A DNA stretch of 64,000 nucleotides from Taxillus chinensis (GCA_023512835.1 CM042092.1:41248258-41312257); one strand, 5' to 3'. Shown: positions 44,478 to 55,030, counted from the first letter of the stretch. Translations and numbers: made by a program. Notes: generated from the letters alone by a model not told the origin.

Positions 44478-44762
44478 CTATTCAATATTTCTCGAATTGT
44501 ATCTCGCATAAATCCCGAGGGTTAAGCGAGCTTCTGCAGCAGAGCCACATTGTCCTTCTGCTAACATTGCCGATGTGGCTGCACGGATGAGATTAGCCTT
44601 TTCCCTCATCCTTGTTTGCTCTAATAGTAGCCAATGATTACGAGCTGTCAGTTCATCTACGGTAAAGAGTAGTCTTGTAATCTCAGCCCGCACCCTTCGT
44701 CGATCTTCATCTCGCGTGGTGCTAGATTCGAGTATATACACATGAGAGTTGGATGATGCCAT
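44478..44762 (-). CDS. Small unidentified ORF inside the LARD-like element
   Basis: 94 codons, MASSNSHVYILESSTTRDED and onward, with a charged helix-prone centre (RRRVRAEITRLLFTVDELTA) and TSAMLAEGQCGSAAEARLTL near the end. It lies 3' in the element, just before the PPT. About 45-60 bp upstream of the ATG the minus strand has TATATATAAAC (about 44808-44818). A diverged homologue sits 0.68 kb away inside the LTR; residues agree better than bases, hinting at past selection on the protein. I do not recognise the family. It could be a captured host gene, a tandem pair of such genes, or an accessory protein of this element family. Confidence 0.5.
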   Translation of the reverse strand: MASSNSHVYILESSTTRDEDRRRVRAEITRLLFTVDELTARNHWLLLEQTRMREKANLIRAATSAMLAEGQCGSAAEARLTLGIYARYNSRNIE

Positions 44763-45122
44763 ATCGTTGCACTGCTTCCTATAAAGATTATCTTCTCCTT
44801 CGTTTTATAGTTTATATATAGCACTTGCTTAGAGTACGGCTACTTCAATAATGATAATGATATTATAATCAATATAGGTTCTCAAATGTCAAAATAGGCT
44901 TGTTCTATCATCAATCAAAATCATATCAATCACTTTCTATATAATGACTAAGATTTGCGGTTTCACATTATAAAACGTGTCCTAGACATTATCACCAATA
45001 TTATTACTTTCCATTTATTATGTTTATGATATCACTCTTAAAAATTCTAGGGTTATACGATGACATAGGTTAAAAGCATCATTTATTTAAAACAAAATAA
45101 AATACACCATACAGATTTCAAA

Positions 45123-45750
45123 TTATGATAGAGCTAAGCGGTTTTCTAGATGTTGTCTAGATTCGATGATCCACTTGACTTCCCAAAGGTCCTTTGAAAT
45201 AGCACCTTCACGTGTTGGCTCATATGCCTCCATTTTCCTTAGTAGATCCTTCGCGTACTACTTACGATGATGATCTTCTTTTGTGATGGTTTAATGAAAC
45301 CTTCTTCGATGGCAGTATCGATTTGGGCTATAAAGGGATCGAAAAATCCACCTATGTTAAGTAAGCCTATGGGTTTATCATGGATACCTAGTTGAGCCCA
45401 GCTGACGATTTCCATGAATTCCTCCATAGCTCCAAGGTCTCCAGGAAGTATAATGAAGCAATCGGAGAGTCTAGCGACTTCTTCCTTTCGTTGATGAAGT
45501 TCGGAGATCGCGTTTCCATGCTCGAATGTGTAGATATATGTCCACCCGCCGAGCGAACGACTTGAGACAAAAGCTCCAAAAGTCCAAAAATTTCGCAATT
45601 GCAGACAACGTCTAACCCTTTAGAGACAAGTTCCTCACGGAGTTCTATGGTTGCGATCTTATAACACTCTTTCTTCCCAATGGTTTTTCCTCCAAGAACA
45701 CCAACTCGTTGGAACCTTGAGTTTTGTGGTGGTTTATAGTAGGAAGCCAT
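45123..45750 (-). pseudogene. LOG: Captured LONELY GUY (LOG) cytokinin-activating phosphoribohydrolase, frameshifted
   Basis: The segment spans about 209 codons, the usual LOG length. It starts MASYYKPPQNSRFQRVGV (45750). In order: GKKECYKIATIELREELVSK, GLLELLSQVVRSAGGH, then after a frameshift near 45540 ELHQRKEEVARLSDCFIIL, PGDLGAMEEFMEIVSWAQLG, IHDKPIGLLNIGGFF and TAIEEGFIKPSQKKII. A second frameshift near 45245 gives LLRKMEAYEPTREGAISKDL, stopping at 45123-45125. LOG enzymes release active cytokinin bases from riboside monophosphates. The signature PGGYGT is PGDLGA here, and about 15-20 residues before HQRK are missing, so it is unlikely to be active. No introns are visible although plant LOG genes have several, so capture from a spliced RNA is inferred. 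Confidence 0.85.
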
Positions 45751-46476
45751 TTTTCAACTAAATAGAAATTGTTGTCTAGGTCTAGAACTATGGAAATGGC
45801 GCATACTTCCATTTATAGTGCTATTCGTTGGGGTGGGTAAACTTAGCGTGTAAGAAAAAGCAAGCTAAAAGATAACTTGACCGTGTCTTAGAAGCATGGG
45901 TGCATTAACTTCTACATATAGCAAGAGCATGGGTGAGTGCCTTTGGCGTGCGGTATAAGGCATGCATGATATGGCGTTAACGTGTAGTAAATCTATACCT
46001 ATGTAGCTTCAGCGTGCCGCAAGATTGAAGCTAAGATTCTTAACTTAAAGCATGGAACAAGATGATAGATATTTACTTGGGCATTAAAGAAAGGAGTATA
46101 TATAACAAAAATAAAATAACCGTGGTATAAAAATATAAGGGTTACTTAACTTAAAATGGTAACATAAGTTAAACATGGCATGTGATAATAATGAGATTTC
46201 ATAAGATAACTACTTAAATTAAGGGGTCATCATTTATTTGCTTCTCTAACCGAGCATTATAGTCCTTATGTTAAATCGGGCTACTTACTTGTATACCGCT
46301 TGGGAGGTGGCCTAATGGTGTCACCTTGTTTGAATATTCCGAACGTCTTGGTTCGGTTCCTATGTGTTTCCTCTGCTGGAGTAGTGGTTGATGATTTGCC
46401 ACTTACAAGGCCTGCTTGGCTGATTCGCGCCTAATTACATATACCGAATTCGACATACCACACATTAGTTATAGGT

Positions 46477-46962
46477 TTGCTTTCCCTCCCTTTTTGTTTC
46501 CAACCACACGTCCATGCCTTTATTCCTCACCACACGTTCTCCATTATAGGCGTGCCTTGGCTGCGTCGTTTCGCACCATCTCGTGCGACACTAGCTTCGC
46601 CGGACTGCGGCGACCATCACCGACTTCGAATCCTTCTCGTTGGCATCGAAGACCCTAATGGTGAGGTGCTTCCCAACCTCCATAACTTGATCTTCTCTCC
46701 CGCTAACACTCAAATGAACGGGTTGCCGATTATTATTGCTTCTCCTGGTGAGCTTGCTTCGAGCTTCAATCCGGCGAACAACCACTCTTTCCCTTCTCTA
46801 CAAAATGTTTCCATTTGTCGGGATCTTGTTTACCGTTCTTGTTATTTTTGTAACGTTCTTATTTTTCATGGACGAGGTGTTTAGTCCAATTTTCATACCG
46901 TTCCTGATGACAATCTATTTGTTCTATATTATTGCAATGTTGGTGTAATTTTCTTTATGTAA
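46477..46962 (+). other. Unidentified plus-strand open region in the LARD interior
   Basis: A 135-codon frame (46477-46884). After one TAG it stays open to TAA at 46960-46962. Readable phrases are NGEVLPNLHNLIFSPANTQM, GLPIIIASPGELASSFNPAN and, after the TAG, FHTVPDDNLFVLYYCNVGV. ATGAAATAAAATAA shortly downstream is poly(A)-signal-like. It is antisense to the element, which is how captured host fragments often lie. I recognise no family; it may not be coding. Confidence 0.35.
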
Positions 46963-47360
46963 TATTTCCTTATGAAATAAAATAAGTTGTGTGTTTGTGT
47001 GCGATATACACTACTATTATTTTATTTTGTAGCGTGCCGAATGACGTACCTTTCACGAGTGTGTTATCCTAAAATCACGTTGAAGACTTGATAACATACC
47101 TTTCACCGTGTCAATTACTAGATTTCTCCATGTCTGCTTCTTTTGAAATATATACACAAAATACCCGTTAGTCCATCAATAAACGAAATATAATTTCCTA
47201 ACAATAATCTCATGCGTTTACTTAAAGTTTTTATTGATTTTGTTTTCTTGTAGCGTGTTATACTTTATTCCTATGCTTTATACGAAATTATCATTCTAAG
47301 ACCTTTAACTTATGTATCACACTTCATATTTCTAAGACTCAGTCTCTAACCTATAATAAA

Positions 47361-47378
47361 CCATCGCTCTGATACCAA
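47361..47378 (-). promoter_or_regulatory. Primer binding site of the LARD-like element (iMet)
   Basis: The minus strand reads TTGGTATCAGAGCGATGG one base after the 5' LTR end, a standard initiator-methionine tRNA PBS. Confidence 0.9.
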
Positions 47379-47379
47379 C

Positions 47380-50300
47380 TGTAACGCCCCCAAATTTGAA
47401 ACCTCCAAACTGGGTGCGTTAGCGGAAATTAAATATACAAATTTTATATCAATTTCAAACTATTACTTAATTAATCAAACAAACCATTCATTTTTACAAA
47501 TTTCAATCCAAGATCTTTAAGGTTTAGGGGTTTAGAGACTAAGTGTCCATAACCCATTATTACATAACAAAGCACACGAGCAAACAACTTAATAAATCTT
47601 TAAAATTTCACACAACTTTATTTCCAAGCACTTCTCGACTCCTTATCCTAGTTTCTCCATCCCTTAATTTCCTGGGGTTGGAAAAGAAATCATAAAAAGG
47701 GTGAGCTCAAATAGCCCAATAAGGGTAAAATAAGCGGGTAAGGAAAATCATGAAGATATCGAACATAGGAAATACCATATAACATTTGCATACATGATCA
47801 ACATTTCACAAGGAAATCATAACATGGAAGATTATGTTTGAACATCGTATCATAACATCATGATCCAGGTTAACTACCCAGATACCATATCATAACATAA
47901 CATATTATCAGCTGGATTGACACTCTCCAGTGATGTTCTTTACCCAATGCATTGGAGGTCTTTCTGGAACCACCCATTATAAACTTACTTTGTCTAAACA
48001 TAAGAGGTTATAACAACTTTAACATACATAACATGAGGCATATTATAGAATTCCAATAAAACATTCAAGGTTAACAAGGATAACCACGAATATCAAAATG
48101 GTTATCTACCCCAATCAATAGCATAAATTACCAAGAGAGATTAAAAAGAGACTAATCTAATCTTCTCAACAATAAAATGGAATAAAAATAAGAAACATAA
48201 AACTCTTACAATAATAATTCCAAATAAAACAAGATAAAGAGGAAGAGAAAAGTAAGAATAAAGAAAAGAAAAACCCTTACTATCCGCTTGTCGTTCTCCG
48301 CGTTCTAAACCTTAAAAAAAAAATATCAAAACACTAAATTAGCATTAATGCTTGAAAAGTTCAATATCACACATATCTCCTTTATATATATATATATATA
48401 TCATACTTTAACTTATATCTTTTAATAGGCATACCGTGCTTGTGGGGTTGAATATTAATTTGGGTTCCCACTTCTATTGCTGTTCCATATCCTATTTCGA
48501 TCCCATGCATCATAAGCCTTGAGTTGTGCACTAACTAGGTTATATGCCTTGAGAGTTTTTGAATAAGATTTACTTCTTGTATTGGGTGAACGGAAAAGAC
48601 GTGCGATAAGCTTATTTTTCCTACGTGTCTTCCACCTTAACCATGAGGAGATATTAGACACGGGTCTAAAGGGAAGATCAGGAGGAGATAAGGATGGGGA
48701 TAGGCTGTGAGGTTGAAGCATTAACAATTGGGGTTGCAGAAGAAGAAGGGCGATTGCTGGTAGAATTCATTTTGGAAGTCGTTCCTTACGATCTTCCGCT
48801 ATCTAGAACCTTAAAAATAAAAATAAAAACATAAGTTAATATTCTCATCTTTTCACTTGAATTATAGAATGACAACGCTATGATAAAATACTATAATTTA
48901 AAATAATTACACAGGTATGTATATAAGGTGGCAAGGCCAACCATGTATGTATATACGAGGTGGTACAACCAATCATATAAATAACATATGTAAGGTGGTA
49001 AAACCAACCATGAATATAGTATATATGAGGTGATAAAACCAACCATAAGGATCTACATAATAAATAAGGAAGTAACTTCAAAATTTCAAAATCTTAAGTA
49101 TTACCTTTCGTAGAACTTCGACGCTTGGTAAGTACCAAAAGCAAAAGAGGATTTGAGTAGAGTATTTGGGGTGTTAAGAGGGCTTAAGGGAGTGTTTTTA
49201 GAGGGAAATTTCGTGGTGTGGCTTGAGGGATTTGTGCTTAAGAGGAGAGGCAAGACACTCCTTATATAGGCAAGGATGGTGGTAGGTGTGTAGTGTGAAA
49301 GTAGTGTATGAATTTGACTTTGGCATCAAATTAAATTATGTAAAATATATATAATACTTTATTTTCCTCCTATTATCCTCTATTAAAACGTGGGTATCTT
49401 CTCCTACCATTTTAAAATTGTTTTAAGACTTTTCAACCTAGAAGGTTCCTTTGGCAGCAAAAGTCCACATTGGTGTACTCCCTACTAATTCAATTATAAC
49501 ATTTTTAATTTTGTAGTTTTTGACAAATGGCCAATTGTATTGCATTACTAACTCAAATATCTACAAATGGGTATCAATTTTATAATTTTTAAATATGTAT
49601 AACAAAAGTTATTGAATTTTAAAGTCATACTAAAATGTTTACCCGTTCATACTGAACCTATGTGTAGTATTTTAAATTCTGGAATTGATTGGCTTCATAT
49701 TAAATTCTAAAATTTTTACACGTTTTAGATAAGTCATAAATGAACAAATGGGTTTTGGTTTCATGTCAATTGGATCTGTATAATTCAAGTTATGGATTTT
49801 TGAATGGGACCTCCAGAATCTGCCTCATTCAAATTTTTGGGCCTTACCTATGTTTTATACTTTTGGTAAAGTTAAAGCTTGTAATACTTACTTACCCATA
49901 GTAATTTGGTTTAAGAAACTAAATGACATAATATATAGCATCTAAACTTTTTATGATGTATAAGAAATTATTTTATTTTTATAACGTATTTAATATTTAT
50001 GCGGATAAAATAATATAATTGCATAATCAATAAACAATAAAGTAAGATAACATTATAGCATAAAATATTATAATCCTAAACATAAACATTAATATCATAT
50101 TCTATGGCCTTCGTAAAATTTCTTGAATTATATTAGCGTATGTGCGTAGGACGTGTTGTGCTTGGCGGAAGAGAGCGCACAACCCTTCGGCTAACATTGT
50201 CGTGGTTGTCGCACGAATAACCTCAAACTTCTCCCCGTGTCTCGTCGCATTATATTGCAGCCATTGGACACGAGCATTTAGCTCATCTATAGCAAAGCAT

Positions 50301-50674
50301 AGCTTTGTAACTTCAAGTCGTATTGCTTGCCGATCTTCTTCTCGTACACTATTCTCGGATGGCGGTTTTGAGAACTTGATGCCATAACTCTTATTATTCT
50401 TCTTCTTACTTCTATACTCTCTTATAAATAAAATCTCATGCTCATACCTATTTATGGACGTCCAAACGGATACTATTCATAACGGCTAGTTACTATTCTA
50501 ACGACTACTTATTAGTCACATGTTATTTGAATGACTATATTGGGTGCTTATTTTTATCATGATAATATCCAAAATATCCTTTCTAACTATTGTTAACAAT
50601 AACATTATTATTATTTTATTATTATTACTCTTTAAGGAAGAACTTAAATAGCTAAAAATTTTGCGGGTCTTACA
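47380..50674 (-). mobile_element. LARD-like element 5' LTR
   Basis: TGTAACGCCCCCAAATTTGA to GCGGGTCTTACA, about 3.3 kb. It is co-linear with 41061-44374 with few differences, several of them clustered at 50164-50176, 50236, 50328 and 50364-50367 inside the LTR-borne small ORF. Confidence 0.93.
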
Positions 50675-50679
50675 ATACT

Positions 50680-52676
50680 ATATGCTCGGTGTACTCGTGC
50701 ACCGTGTAGTGTGCACAATCATCAAGACTCACTGCAAACGGACATCAGGACAGCCTTGTTCACACAGGACAACTTGTCCACGATCCTCCATGGGATCCCA
50801 GCTCGGGGCACTCGGCCCTAGCTCCATGAGCTCAACGGCTCAACTCAGGCCTTAGCCTGTCCACGGCGCAATATGCCCGGCCACAGTCGCCACACAGGCC
50901 TGCCATCGGTGCATATGCCTGCCACGTCAACCACATAGCACCATCGGTGCAACACGGTGAGAACCCAAACAAGTCACGGAGTCCACGCCCCAATACCTCA
51001 CACCAACATACTAACATTAGTATGGTATGTCATTCTCAACCTTTCCTTTAGAACTGTAGCCAGTCGTCACACGTAAATCCTTGATTTATGAAGGAAGTAC
51101 CCATAGTAGCTATTTTCTTGAAATCAAAAATCCCGGCATTGGGTTCCCATAGCATAACTAAGATAATTTGATTTTTGGGGATTTTTCTGAGATGTCTAAC
51201 CACACTTTCCAAAAATTCACCACTACGAACTTTTGGGTTTTTTCGAGATTTTACACTAAAACCCAATTTTCACATTTTGAAAGAGTGGAATTAATTTTTC
51301 TAGTATTTTTCTTTGAATCCAAATGGGGGGGTATTTCGTTATTTACATAGTAACTTAAGTATATACTTAAAATTGTGTACATGGGTATAAGTTACGATGT
51401 AAATAGGTCCAGTCCAGTGCTGTTGCACTGCCTCGTAGCTTCAGGACTGCGACTCGTAGCGCGGAACTGCAGCGCGCCTCGGAGACTCGTAGCGGGAGCT
51501 GTGACTCGTAGCTGCATAGCGCGCCTCGAAGACTCGAAGCGGGTCTTCGATCTTCGACCTACGAGGCTACGAACTTCGATCCTTCGGCTACGAACTTCGA
51601 CCTTCGGACTACGGGTCTACGAATCTACGAACTACGAACCTTCGAACGTTTGAACCTTCGAACTACGAACTATGAACCTATGAACTACGGGTCTACGAAC
51701 TACGACCCTATGACCCAGAACTACGGATTTTCGTTAGTTCGACCCAGTAACGCGCCCAGGTACTGTTCATCGTCGTTTTTGCCTGTTCTTCATCTGGAAT
51801 CAACCCAACCAACCCCCAGACACGCACAAACACGCATTCTATGCAACAGACTGCGATATTTACCTTAAAATGCGTCCAGAACGCCTCTAAATCGCACGGA
51901 AACAACAGAAACACGCATTAAATTCCAGATTTCTAGAAATCTAGATCTAAACCCAAATTCCCATGGTTGACTTATTAACCCTCATGAAAAACACAATTAA
52001 TTAACCCCAAAATCACAGAAACATATATCCACAATGATATAAAATAGTTCTTAACCACAAATCTTATGCTAAACCATTAGATCTAACCCAAAATTGGTTT
52101 TCCCCAAATTCTAGGGTTTATGCTCAATTTCATAAATCATGATAAATTCGTGCATACCAAGCATAGAATCAAGATAAGAAGTTCAAGGACACCTACTTGA
52201 AGTGAATCTTTGAGCTCCACGAACACAAATCGCCCCAAATCGCCAAAGCCTCCAAGCTCTCTCTCATGCTCTTTCTCTCAACGAACAAACGTGAAATGTG
52301 AAGTGAAAACTTCCTCTTTTTCTTTTTGTTTTTCTGCTATTTATATTTCTGCCAGTCAACTGACCTAGTCAACCATTGACCCAGTCAATAATTGACCTCC
52401 AAGGCCCCGAACTCCAAATTGAGTCAAACTACGGTTAAAACGCTTGAAATGATGAGCACAACACTAAACGGATATTATTACACCCAAATGACTGCCCAAT
52501 TGCAAAGTCAACCAATAAACCCCGAAAAGTCAATAATCGGGTCAAACGGGGCCTCGACTCGGAATCGGGCCCAAGTACAGTCAAAATGCTCACATCAACG
52601 ACTACACTACCATCCAGATAGTTACATTCCCATAGAATGACTATCTCTCAAAACTACCCGAATACGAGTCTTTACA
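50680..52676 (-). mobile_element. Chromovirus C 5' LTR, second part
   Basis: Resumes 'atatgctcggtgtactcgtg' after the LARD-like element and ends GAGTCTTTACA at 52676. It contains the intact target site of A2 (51355-51370) and the CTACGAAC array (51470-51720). TATAAATAG on the minus strand at 52337-52345 is the likely promoter of this element. Confidence 0.92.
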
Positions 52677-53716
52677 TGCAGCTCGTGATTTGTCCTTTTT
52701 AATTTTTATTTTAGCACATGTGACTGACAGGCGTTGAAAAATGATTCTGTCAGACGGCCAGTGCATGAAAAACAGGTCTTGTGACTCCATAGGAAATAGT
52801 TGGCGGAAATGCAGCGAAACAGCGAAGCTCAAAGGTGAATAGGGCCAAAGTGTCGGCAGGTCGAAGGTCAACGGTCAACGGGTCAAAGTGTCAGCAAGGT
52901 CGAGGGTCGGTGGGTCAAAGGTCAACGGTCAATGGGTTGAAGGTCAACGGTCAATGGGTCGAAGGTCAAGAGTCGAAGGGTTGAAGGTCAAGGGTCGAAG
53001 ATCCGTGGGTCGTAGGTTCGTAGGTCGTGGGTCGAAGATCCATGGGTCGTAAGTTCGTAGGTCATGGGTCGAAACTCGTAGCTCGTGGGTCAATGGTCAA
53101 CGGGTCGAAGTGTCAGCAAGTCGGAGTGTCGGCAGGCTTACAGGCTTCGAGGCTTCGAGTCTTCGAGGCTTCGAGGCTTCGAGGCTTCGAGTCTTGAGCT
53201 TCGACCCGCCGACACTTCGAGGCTACGAGTCAAGTTTTTTTTTTACCTTTTTAATTACCTTTTTTACCCTCACCCAAAATGCAAAAAATGGACGACCTTT
53301 TGGGGATTGTTTAGGAAGACCCATATTTGCTTAAATAGATTTTTTGGAGAATTTCGCAGGATCACTTTTTCGGGCAGTTTGACCAGGGGCATTAACCGTC
53401 TTTTGGCAAGTTTGACTTTTTCCAATGAAAGTTGTTTTGGCCATAACTTCTTCATTTTAAATCAGAATTGAGCTCGGTCAAGTGCGTTACTCTCCAAATT
53501 TCATCCCCTATCACCTGACATTGATCTTGAGGCATTTTAGGGGCTGGCAACAGAGGTTATCAATTTTAGGTTTCTCGGTTAATGTCAATGCATTCATCTT
53601 GTGCAAATCACAGGGAATCTCTAAGGACCTATTCAACAAGGTATATGGCATGGGCAAAAAGGCATATATATCAAATGAGGTTAGTATGTCCAACCCAGAC
53701 AAAATGGGGTCCAACA
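52677..53716 (-). mobile_element. Tat/Ogre solo LTR, right part
   Basis: Continues the LTR begun at 10788. 'gcagctcgtgatttg' corresponds to the complement of 31846-31862. A GGTCGAAGG array lies at 52850-53225, the shared block (53270-53471) follows, and the terminus is GGTCCAACA at 53716, followed by the TSD ATAGT. Confidence 0.9.
52850..53225 (+). repeat. GGTCGAAGG / GGTCAACGG / CTTCGAGG array (solo LTR)
   Basis: The same family of short repeats as 15868-16450, here with more GGTCAACGGTCAATGGGTCG and GTAGGTCGTGGGTCG units. Confidence 0.88.
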
Positions 53717-53756
53717 ATAGTCAATTCCTTCTTCTTGTCTGTAACCTTTTGCCACC
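53717..53756 (-). pseudogene. 40-bp piece of the copia RT between two insertions
   Basis: The minus strand encodes the copia RT block ending KGYRQEEGIDY. It is continuous with 62952 on one side, across element B, and with 10787 on the other, across the solo LTR. Both TSDs lie within this piece (53717-53721 and 53752-53756). Confidence 0.95.
53752..53756. repeat. TSD CCACC of chromovirus B (partner 62952-62956)
   Basis: CCACC precedes TGTAATGACCCG at 53757 and follows GGCGCGTGACA at 62951. Counting one copy keeps the copia frame in register. Confidence 0.96.
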
Positions 53757-54054
53757 TGTAATGACCCGTGTTTTGGGAAGAACAAGCTGGAACGAAGATA
53801 AACAGTACCCTGGGCGAACGCTTGGGTCAAAAGGTGGAAGACTCGAAGATTTGTGTCGTAGGGTCGAAGGTCAAAGACCGAGGATCGAAGGTCGAAGACC
53901 GAGGGCCGAAGGTCTGAGGGTCGAAGTTCGAAGGTTTGAGGGTTGAAGGTTTGATCTTTGAGATAGATCTTCGAGGCCGCATTTCCAGCGATCTTCGAGG
54001 CTCCGAAGCGGTGATCTTCGAGGCAGTGTTCTACGAGTCTTCGAGGGAGAGTTT

Positions 54055-54277
54055 TATTTATCAAAGCTACGTCATGTAGATGGTGTGTTTCACTTATCAA
54101 AACTACGTCATTTTGATGCTGTGTTTCATTTATCAAAACTATGTCGTTTTGATAATGGGATTTCATTTATCAAAACTACGTCGTTTTGATGGTGGGATTT
54201 CATTTATCAAAACTACGTCGTTTTCATAAGTGAGGTCTATATAAGGAGGAGCTCTCTTTGCTTTAGGTTTAGGGTTT
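54055..54277 (+). promoter_or_regulatory. LTR B promoter with five tandem palindromes
   Basis: Five copies, at about 38-bp spacing, of TCAAAACTACGTCGTTTTGA or variants, a near-perfect inverted repeat centred on ACGT. TATATAAG follows at 54238-54245, then TTTAGGTTTAGGGTTT. ACGT cores are typical bZIP sites, and the array position just upstream of TATA suggests an enhancer; that role is inferred. The other LTR has the same at 61368-61579. Confidence 0.7.
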
Positions 54278-54482
54278 TTGTTGTCAGCTATCGCAAAGAG
54301 AGAGACAGAGAGAGGGAAAAAGAGAGGGTTCTTGAGCATTGCTACTGGGGTGACTCGCGTAGGTACACGGCGTCTAACGTGGGAGCAAGAGCAAGGAGGA
54401 TCTTCCTGAGGTAGGGGTTCGGTTCCTCCTTGAACCTATCCCGGGGGTTTTGGCCTTGTGATAGGTAGTCTGTTGTTTATTC

Positions 54483-54485
<3 letters not shown>

Positions 54486-54530
<45 letters not shown>
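54486..54530. repeat. (AT)n microsatellite
   Basis: About 45 bp of AT repeat in the transcribed part of the 5' LTR. The 3' LTR has a short (TA)n followed by (TG)n at the same place. Confidence 0.95.
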
Positions 54531-54533
<3 letters not shown>

Positions 54534-54853
54534 AATCCATATAGGTGTGATCTCCTATATGGATGTTGGCCTTCAATGGCGTATTTGCTTGGATATTTGT
54601 ATATATGCCCTTGAGGCTGGGGATATTCGATTTTATGTCTGTGTGACTAAGTTTGAGAGCCTGTGAATGTGTGAATGCTATGTGTTCGATGTTATGCCTG
54701 TGAGACTAGGCAAATCAAGTGTTTGATATTATGCTTGTGAGGCCACACATGTTATGTGTTTGATAATATGCCCGTGTGACTATGTACGTTATATGTTTTA
54801 GGTTATGTCCGTGTGGCGAGAAATGTATGTTATGTGTTTCATTGTATGATTGT

Positions 54854-55030
54854 TAGCCTGAGAGGTCATGGGAACTGTTTGCCTGAGAGGCAGTCAAACT
54901 ATTTGCCTGAGAGGCAGTCAAATTATTTGCCTGAGAGGCGGTTAAACATTTACCCGAGAGGCGGTTAAATATTTGCCCGAGAGGCGGTTAAATTGTTAGC
55001 CTGGAAGGCTGTGAAATTGGTAGCCTGTGA
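54854..55030 (+). repeat. GCCTGAGAGGC tandem repeats in LTR B
   Basis: About seven units of 'tttgcctgagaggcggtt' plus 'aaac' (about 24 bp) with variants GCCCGAGAGGC and GCCTGGAAGGC. Each unit's GCCT..AGGC can fold on itself. Confidence 0.9.

Larger units (their letters stand above)
41061..50674 (-). mobile_element. LARD-like non-autonomous LTR retrotransposon carrying a LOG gene copy
   Basis: Two direct LTRs of about 3.3 kb (41061-44374 and 47380-50674) flank a 3.0 kb interior, with a perfect 5-bp TSD. PBS (47361-47378) and PPT (44375-44390) place transcription on the minus strand. No gag, protease, RT, RNase H or integrase motif was found, so it must be mobilised by enzymes from another element. 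The iMet PBS and LTR ends are compatible with chromoviruses such as B or C, but that is inference. The LTRs are identical by eye over lines 42481-43860 and 48781-50160, so it is among the youngest insertions here. Confidence 0.9.
12549..52676 (-). mobile_element. Chromovirus C (Ty3/gypsy, Tekay/Del-like), complete but split by nested elements
   Basis: Its own sequence comprises a 3' LTR (12549-13692 plus 34249-35552), an internal region (35553-40604) and a 5' LTR (40605-41060 plus 50680-52676). The two LTRs are about 2.45 kb each and end TGTCA..TTTACA. A PPT lies at 35553-35566 and an iMet-type PBS at 40587-40601. It is inserted in the Tat solo LTR. Flanks are TGCGG (12543-12547, offset one base from the LTR) and TGCAG (52677-52681), an imperfect TSD. 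The clade call rests on the C-terminal chromodomain and the gag-pro-RT-RH-INT order. Confidence 0.88.

Noticed and set aside
10788..53716. Interpreting this interval as one giant retrotransposon
   Set aside because: The outer termini share a TSD, but the outer family's own sequence (10788-12548 plus 52677-53716) equals a single LTR. The rest belongs to later nested insertions.
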